Shown here piece by piece: positions 57,909 to 64,000 of a stretch of 64,000 nt of DNA. The position numbers were made by a program, and so were the translations under genes. Under the pieces are notes generated by a model. That model ran no database searches. It was not told where the DNA came from and worked only from the letters and a program-made list of their open reading frames with translations. Position 1 is the first letter of the stretch. Every line of letters starts with the position of its first letter. The DNA comes from Theobroma cacao (Eukaryota > Streptophyta > Magnoliopsida > Malvales > Malvaceae), in assembly GCF_000208745.1 (NCBI RefSeq), contig NC_030853.1, forward strand, positions 16,834,241 to 16,898,240. Direction: 5' to 3'.

Positions 57909-60846
57909 TGTCACGACTCGGTACTCCCCTCGAGCCCGTAACAACCGTCGCGACGTCCCGATCGACACTCATTACCCCGAATGTCAACCAAAATCCCGCA
58001 AGGCTTTAATATCAGCTTATCATTTCCCCTGCAAGTAACTGTTGCCAATTACCACGTTCTAAAAGATTTTAAACTGTTTCCAACTTAAAATAAATAAAAT
58101 AATAATTTTCGTCTCACAAGGGTATTTTGGTCATTTTTTTCTCAAAAATTTTGAAATTGGCTAAAATGTAATATTCAAGTACAAAACACATAATCCATAA
58201 TCAAAATGAGTTTAAAAGTCTAAAATCTTCATTTAAAACGAAATTATGCTTATTTGGATATAATATAAAAATAAAAAAAATATTAAGTAAAATATTCTAT
58301 TTTCTTATAAAACAATATTTATAGAGTTATACGTAAATAATTTTTATAGCGTAAAAGCTAAATAAATTCATACATACTGTAATACAGTAAGTCAGAGTAT
58401 TTAATTTAATTTACAATAACAAGAGGGCCCCCGAATAAACAAAAGTAAAGAGGACTGTGAACCTATAGTTTGAAAAATGCAGATCCAACGGTAGTCCTCG
58501 ATGAGATCAGCTATCTACAGTTTATACTGAACCTTAAATGGATGGAAAGAAGGGTGGTGAGATTATAAAATCTCAATGAGTAAACAGACATCATCATAAA
58601 CATCTAGAGTTTAGTACATGGAGACAATAAAGTAAATCATTGTAGACTGGGTCACAGTATTAGAACACATTTCATTCAAAATACGTAAAGAGGCTTATGA
58701 ATATCATAAAAACTAGGCTTGTGCCATAAATCCATTCTCAGGGACACCTTGGCCGAGGCATCCTACCGAGACCGCCAAGGCTATTAAAAATTCACATTTC
58801 GCATAAATCATATTTTTATTTTGAAAACATAGTCGTTCCTTGGCGTTGGTTGAGTTCCCCCTCACGTGGTGGTTTGGCGTGAAGTAAACCCTAAGCTTTA
58901 CCCCAGGAGATACCTTACACTCCTCTCCGTTCGAGGTAAGAATATAATAGGGTTTCCCGTGCCTCTCTAAAAGGTTGGTCCACAGAAACCCCCTACTGCA
59001 GTGATTAATTAATATATAATCCACCATACAATAAAACTCAATAACATGATGTAGCAATTTTTGTAATTTGCAGTCTTTCAAGGTAACCAAACAATTCGTA
59101 TTTCAATACAATTGCCAACTAGCTAATCATGCCCTAGTTATCATAAGCCAATCAATTTAAACAATCGAATTGCAACAATTAATAGTCTCCGTGTACTCTA
59201 TTTTTCAAAATCACTATTAATTTCAAAACAATTTATAAATTAATTTCATTGAAACACATTTATTCATAAAATATGAAAATTTACCTTTTTAAATCCCTTT
59301 TTTCCATAGAATTCATGAAATCATCTAAAAACCACCTTAGATAATTAAAATGACAGTAAGTTTACTCACTATGTCTAGAGTACAGATTCTCGAAATACTC
59401 AGACTACTGGTCCTCGGGTGCAATTCCCTTGCCTTTATCGGAGGACTCACCACCTTGATATAGTACAAAATCGAGAAATTCACCACATTAGTACTAAATT
59501 GAAATTAAACTAATTTAGACTACTAATGCATGATATGAAATGCAAAAATGCACTGGTAACTATCTAAACCCGATATTGGCCTAATTCATCTTATCATTCG
59601 ATTAAATTACTAACGCGTCTAATTTAATCCCAAATTACTCCAAATTGTTCCAATTCTTTTCCAATATCTTAATTCACCAAACTCAAATCAAATAACCTAA
59701 AATTTGGCAAAACTATCTTCACTTTTCTTCTTAAAATTTTCGACCAATAATGGTGCATTAACATCGTGATTTGTCCTACTACTTTTTCACACCATAATTC
59801 ATCATTTTCTAACCAATTCTCCTAGAATAAAAATCAAATTCATCCTCACTCAACACATGGTAAATTCGGCCATTGATGGTTGTTGGAGAAAATAAATTCT
59901 TTTCTTGTTTTTTTGTTTCTAAATATGCTAAACTAACTAAAAACACTAACATATCTTAGAATCAAATCAATCCAACTTCATTCTCTCTCCATACCCATTT
60001 GGTTAGCCATGAATTCACCATGAAAACATGAAATTTAATCATGAAAAATAAGGAGAAATGCATGGGAAAGGTAGATCACAAGTCAAAATCAAGAAATTTT
60101 ACCTTTGATTGCTTGATTCCTTGAAATCTCACACTTTTTCTTCAATTTTCCCACCTAGGTTTTGTGTTTTTCCTTTCCTCTCTTTGTTCTTACTATGGCC
60201 AGCCACATGAAGAGAAAATAGGCTGATTTTTTCTGATTTTAAAACTAAAAAAATAAATTGATATTAACTTGACACGTGTCACCATTTCATTGGCTCATTT
60301 TTATTTCTTAACTATTAAGCTTTCTCTCTCCACCATATAAATCCCTTCAATTATCCATGATAAAATTGGGTAAAATCCATGTGCTGGACAAGTGTCGGGT
60401 GTGTAAAATTACAATTTTGCCCCTAAAATGGGAAAATTACCATTTACCCCTATGCTCCGAAAAATACCGAAATTACAATTTTTTTCACTTATTAACCTCA
60501 AATCATACTCCAATAAGTCAAATGGGGCCAAAAAAATCTTTTTTAAAATTTTCATTTTATCCTCAGGTGATAAATGACCATTTTACCCCTAGATAGTAAA
60601 AATTTCGGTTTGACTCCAAATTGATCCTCAAACTCTGAATTACCATTTTGAGTCATCCATGAACTGTGAAGCTCTTAATCTCACCTTAAAATTCCTATTT
60701 GATCTAGTTCGAGGCTTAAATCAACTTTGTTGTACCTCTAAGTACAATACAGACTTTTGTAAATTTTTCGGGACTCTCCTAGCATGCAAACATGCTATCC
60801 ATCACATGTATGTCATGACAAGTATTTTATAAGGTCGGGCTTTACA
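57909..60846 (-). mobile_element. 2.9-kb solo LTR inserted in a LINE
   Basis: 2938 bp with TG...CA ends (TGTCACGACTCGG on the left, CGGGCTTTACA on the right) and a perfect 5-bp target duplication CTGTC (57904-57908 and 60847-60851). No gag-pol, primer binding site or second LTR is present, so it is best read as a solo LTR left by recombination between two LTRs. Read on the minus strand it begins TGTAAAGCCCGACC and ends GAGTCGTGACA, which from memory resembles long LTRs of gypsy chromoviruses. The 125-codon open stretch at 58713-59090 is probably fortuitous. Confidence 0.82.
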
Positions 60847-60851
60847 CTGTC

Positions 60852-63800
60852 TATAAGTGTCTAGAACTGCAAGGAATTCTTTCGGCCATTTTGCATTCCC
60901 CCAAACTGCTACTCTCAACCTTGCTGAACATAGCATTGCTCACTGTCCCACTCTCTTCCTTCGAAAACCACCTCATTCTTGCACTTCCAAATTGTCCATA
61001 CAGTTGCAAAATATGCCAATTTCCATAATTTTTTGTCTTTCGAACCCACCTGACAATCATTCCAGGCTTCGAAAAATGTTCTTATGTCTTTAGGTGAACT
61101 CCATGAAACCCCCCATGCCTTGCACCAGGCCATCCAAACTTTCCATGTCTCATAATAATCAACGAACAAATGTTGAATTGTTTCCCTTTCGTTGTTACAG
61201 AGCACACATTGTATTGCATTCCCCAGAAACATGCTTCTCTTATCAAGTTCGTCTTTCACCGCAATCTTACCATGGAGGAGCTGCCATGCAAAAGCCTCCA
61301 CTCTATATGGTGCTAGATTTGCCCATACTTGCTTCCAAATACCATCCACTTTATCATTAGTGACCAGAGCATATTTACAAAAAGACTTGGCAGTGTAAAT
61401 TCCATTTGCTTCCCTTTTTCACACCAACTCATCTGTTAATTCTTTGCTAAGTTGGAACTCACTGAGGGCTTCTCCCAAATACTCCCATTGCTCAATCTCC
61501 CATCCAAATAGTTGTCTTCTGAGATGTATATCCCAGATCCAGTGATCACCCTCCCATCTGCCAAAATCAGTGATTATACCATTTTTATTTTAAGCTAACG
61601 CGAAAATTCTGGGAATAGCATCGGACAAAATGATTCCCTCCATCCATTCATCTTGCCAAAATTTTATATTTTCTCCATTGCCCATTGTAAAACCAAGATT
61701 AGAGGTAACTTGCAAAAACTATTTATTAGTAGGAGAAAGAGGACTAATAATGTGTTTCCATAGTGTTGAGGTTTTCCTGTTTACACTCACACTCGACAAA
61801 AGCATTGTAGGATCACTCTTAGTTTTTGCCACAAGGACTTCCCTCCATAGACTATCTCTTTCTTTTCTGTATCTCCATATCCACTTATTAAGAAGTGCAC
61901 GATTTTTCACCTTAATATTCGTTATCCCAATGCCTCCACATTCCTTGTAGTTGCAGACTTTGTCCCACTTCACGTAATGAATTTTCCTTTTCAACTCAGC
62001 CCCTCCCCATAAAAAGTTTCTTTGGATTTTTTCAAGCTCATTCTTCACTTGGACCGGGACTTGAAATAGCGACATAAAAAATATTGGTAAACTTGTCAAA
62101 ATCAACCTCAGTAATGTCACTCTACCCCCCAAAGAAAGAGTTTTTACTTTCCATCCTGCCAATCTAGCTTCGACTCTGTCAATCACAAGTTTTTAAAACT
62201 TTACGAAATTATGATTAACTCCTAATGGCAGCCCCAAATAAGTGGTGGGGACTTCTCTTGTATGGCAAGAAATTCTCCTTGCCCAATTCTCAACCACATT
62301 GTGCTCAACCTCAATTCCAATCAAATGACTCTTGGAGAAATTGATTCTTAGTCCGGAAACACTTTGGAAGCATCTAAGAATCCGTTTAACCCTCGACATA
62401 TTCTCAATCTTAGGCTCACAAAAGATGATGGTATCATCAGCATATTGAAGATGAGTGACTGACATTCCATTATCCCCCACCACCACACCTTTACACATAC
62501 CTAAATCCTCAGCTTTCCTAAGCATACCACTTAATACCTCCCCCACCATATTGAATAAAAACGAGGATAGCGGACACCTCTGCCTTAAACCTTTCTCCAT
62601 TTTGAACTGACTAGTTCGGGAACCATTCACAAGAATTGATATTGTTGCTGTAGTAATGCACTCCTTTATCTAAACCTTCCACTTAGCTCCAAAACCCATT
62701 TTTGACATGACGAAATCAAGAAAATTCCAACTCACACAATCGTAGGCCTTCTCAAAATCTACTTAAACAACAAGCCTCATTTTTTACTTTTATGCATCCA
62801 ATCCACCATTTCATTAGCTATGAGTGCACAATCCATTAATTGCCTACCTTTGATGAAAGCAAATTGATTCCTCCCTATAACTTCACCAATGACATTTCTC
62901 AATCTATTCGCCAAAGTCTTCGCCACAATTTTGTAAAGGCTGCCCACTAAACTGATCGGTCGGTATTCGCCTAAGCTAGTTGGTTTTGGACTTTCCGAAT
63001 TAATGTAACGAAAGAGGCATTCACCCCATAGCCTAGCCTGCCCTCTTTGTGGAAGTCTCCCATAAACTTCATCACCTCTTTTTTTACTACATTCCACTGG
63101 TTTTAAAAAAATTCAGATTGTACCCGTCTGGTCCAGGAGCTTTGTTGTCATCACATCCTTGTATTGTTGCCCAAAATTCCTCTTCTTCAAAAGGTTTTTC
63201 CAAATATTCTACAGATTCCCTTTTTAAAGTCCCTATTTCCTAGTCCATTTCCTTAACATCAAAGACTAACTGTTTAGTGTACAGCTTTTGAAAGTGGTTG
63301 ACCACCTCCCTTTTGATGCTCTCTGGGTCTTCCACAATGCCTTCTGCTCCATTCAGCTTGTCAATCTGATTCACTCTCTTCCTTGTCAAAGTCGTAGCTT
63401 GAAAGAACCTTGTGTTTCGGTCTCTTTCATTTACCCATTTGACTTTTGATTTTTACATCCACTCCCTTTCTTTTTTTCTGTAAAGTGCCCACAATTATGC
63501 TTTTTTAGCTCTTATTTCTTCATATCCTGCTTGTTGATTGTTCCTCTCTTGGCATTGAACAAATGTGCTTTTGATTTCTTCCTCCAAGTATTGAATTTGC
63601 TATTGTAAATTACCCACATCCCTCACTTTTCAGTTCTTGATTTCTTGCTTTAACTCCTTTAGCTTCATCCATAAACTTATCCTGTCATCATTTGCTTGCT
63701 CATTCTTTTTCCAATAATTCTCCACTAGCTCTTGAAAGCTTTGCTCATCCATCCAAAAATTGAATATCTTAAATGGTTTGGGTCCCCATTCCATTTCATT

Positions 63801-64000
63801 GTGTCTCAAAATCACCGGACAATGGTCGGATAATGAGCTTGGAAGGCATTGTTGCACCAATTCCTGACCCCCATTTAACCACTCAACATCAACTAAAAAA
63901 CGATCCAGTCTGCTGAAGACCCATCTTTCTCTAAACCCACACCATGTGAATTTATCACCAGTAAGTGGAAGATCAAGTAATGTCGTATTGTTAATGAATT
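60852..64000 (-). mobile_element. LINE (endonuclease, RT, zinc-binding), runs off the right edge
   Basis: Minus-strand non-LTR retrotransposon. From 64000 down: the end of the APE endonuclease with the catalytic SDHCP (near 63820), a charged linker, RT beginning with YRPISLVGSLYKIVAKTLAN (62777-63097), the intact active-site motif YADD (62433-62444), YLGLPLG, then GGRVTLLRLIL (61719-62186), and the zinc-binding RVT region (60915-61349, WANLAPYRVEAFAWQLLHGK, CVLCNNERETIQHLF). It has few breaks compared with the other LINEs here but stops and frameshifts exist (near 62190 and 62640). The RNase H part lies at 57364-57825 beyond the solo LTR. The 5' end is outside the window. Confidence 0.9.

Noticed and set aside
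58713..59090. 125-codon open frame as a protein gene
   Set aside because: It sits in the solo LTR, has no domain pattern, and long open stretches arise by chance there.

Overview
The window looks like a nuclear chromosome segment of a eudicot plant: AT-rich, intron-containing genes with GT-AG splice sites, and retrotransposons of every common plant class. The species cannot be named from sequence alone. Two resident genes are intact, both on the minus strand. WDR12 (10521-14900) has 13 exons and encodes 436 aa; it is a subunit of the PeBoW complex that matures the 60S ribosomal subunit. The second (41293-46699) has 10 exons and encodes 342 aa; it is a chloroplast alpha/beta-hydrolase of the CLD1 (chlorophyll dephytylase) type. 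I rebuilt both exon by exon; every junction keeps the reading frame.

Left part (1-10520): a graveyard of duplicated pieces. It holds a partial copy of CLD1 exon 1 plus its upstream region (941-1390). Next to it lies a copy of WDR12 exons 6-7 with introns, split in two (1485-1623 and 5227-5650) by intervening DNA that itself contains a 5'-truncated LINE (2152-5029). A noncoding region of nested tandem duplications follows (about 5858-9195).

Middle (15585-39607): one nested transposon complex. A 5'-truncated LINE is flanked by a 14-bp target duplication. It was entered by a 13-kb Ty1/copia element (18242-31229), which was itself entered by a CACTA DNA transposon (22788-26960). The same LINE was entered separately by a 5.7-kb Ty3/gypsy element with a degraded chromodomain (33157-38904). 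Each insertion has a recognisable target-site duplication, and the LINE proteins read across once the insertions are set aside.

Right part (46931-64000): no genes. It holds a fold-back element, LINE fragments, a 158-bp mini-Helitron, a MULE-type MITE, and a LINE running off the right edge that contains a 2.9-kb solo LTR.

The most unusual signals are these. First, near-palindromes around CTATCGATAG occur in pairs about 20-21 bp apart, in the U3 part of both copia LTRs and again just before an extra third ORF of that element. Second, two members of a MULE-like MITE family carry the same ~27-bp minisatellite in different copy number. Third, broken copies of both resident genes sit side by side at the left end.
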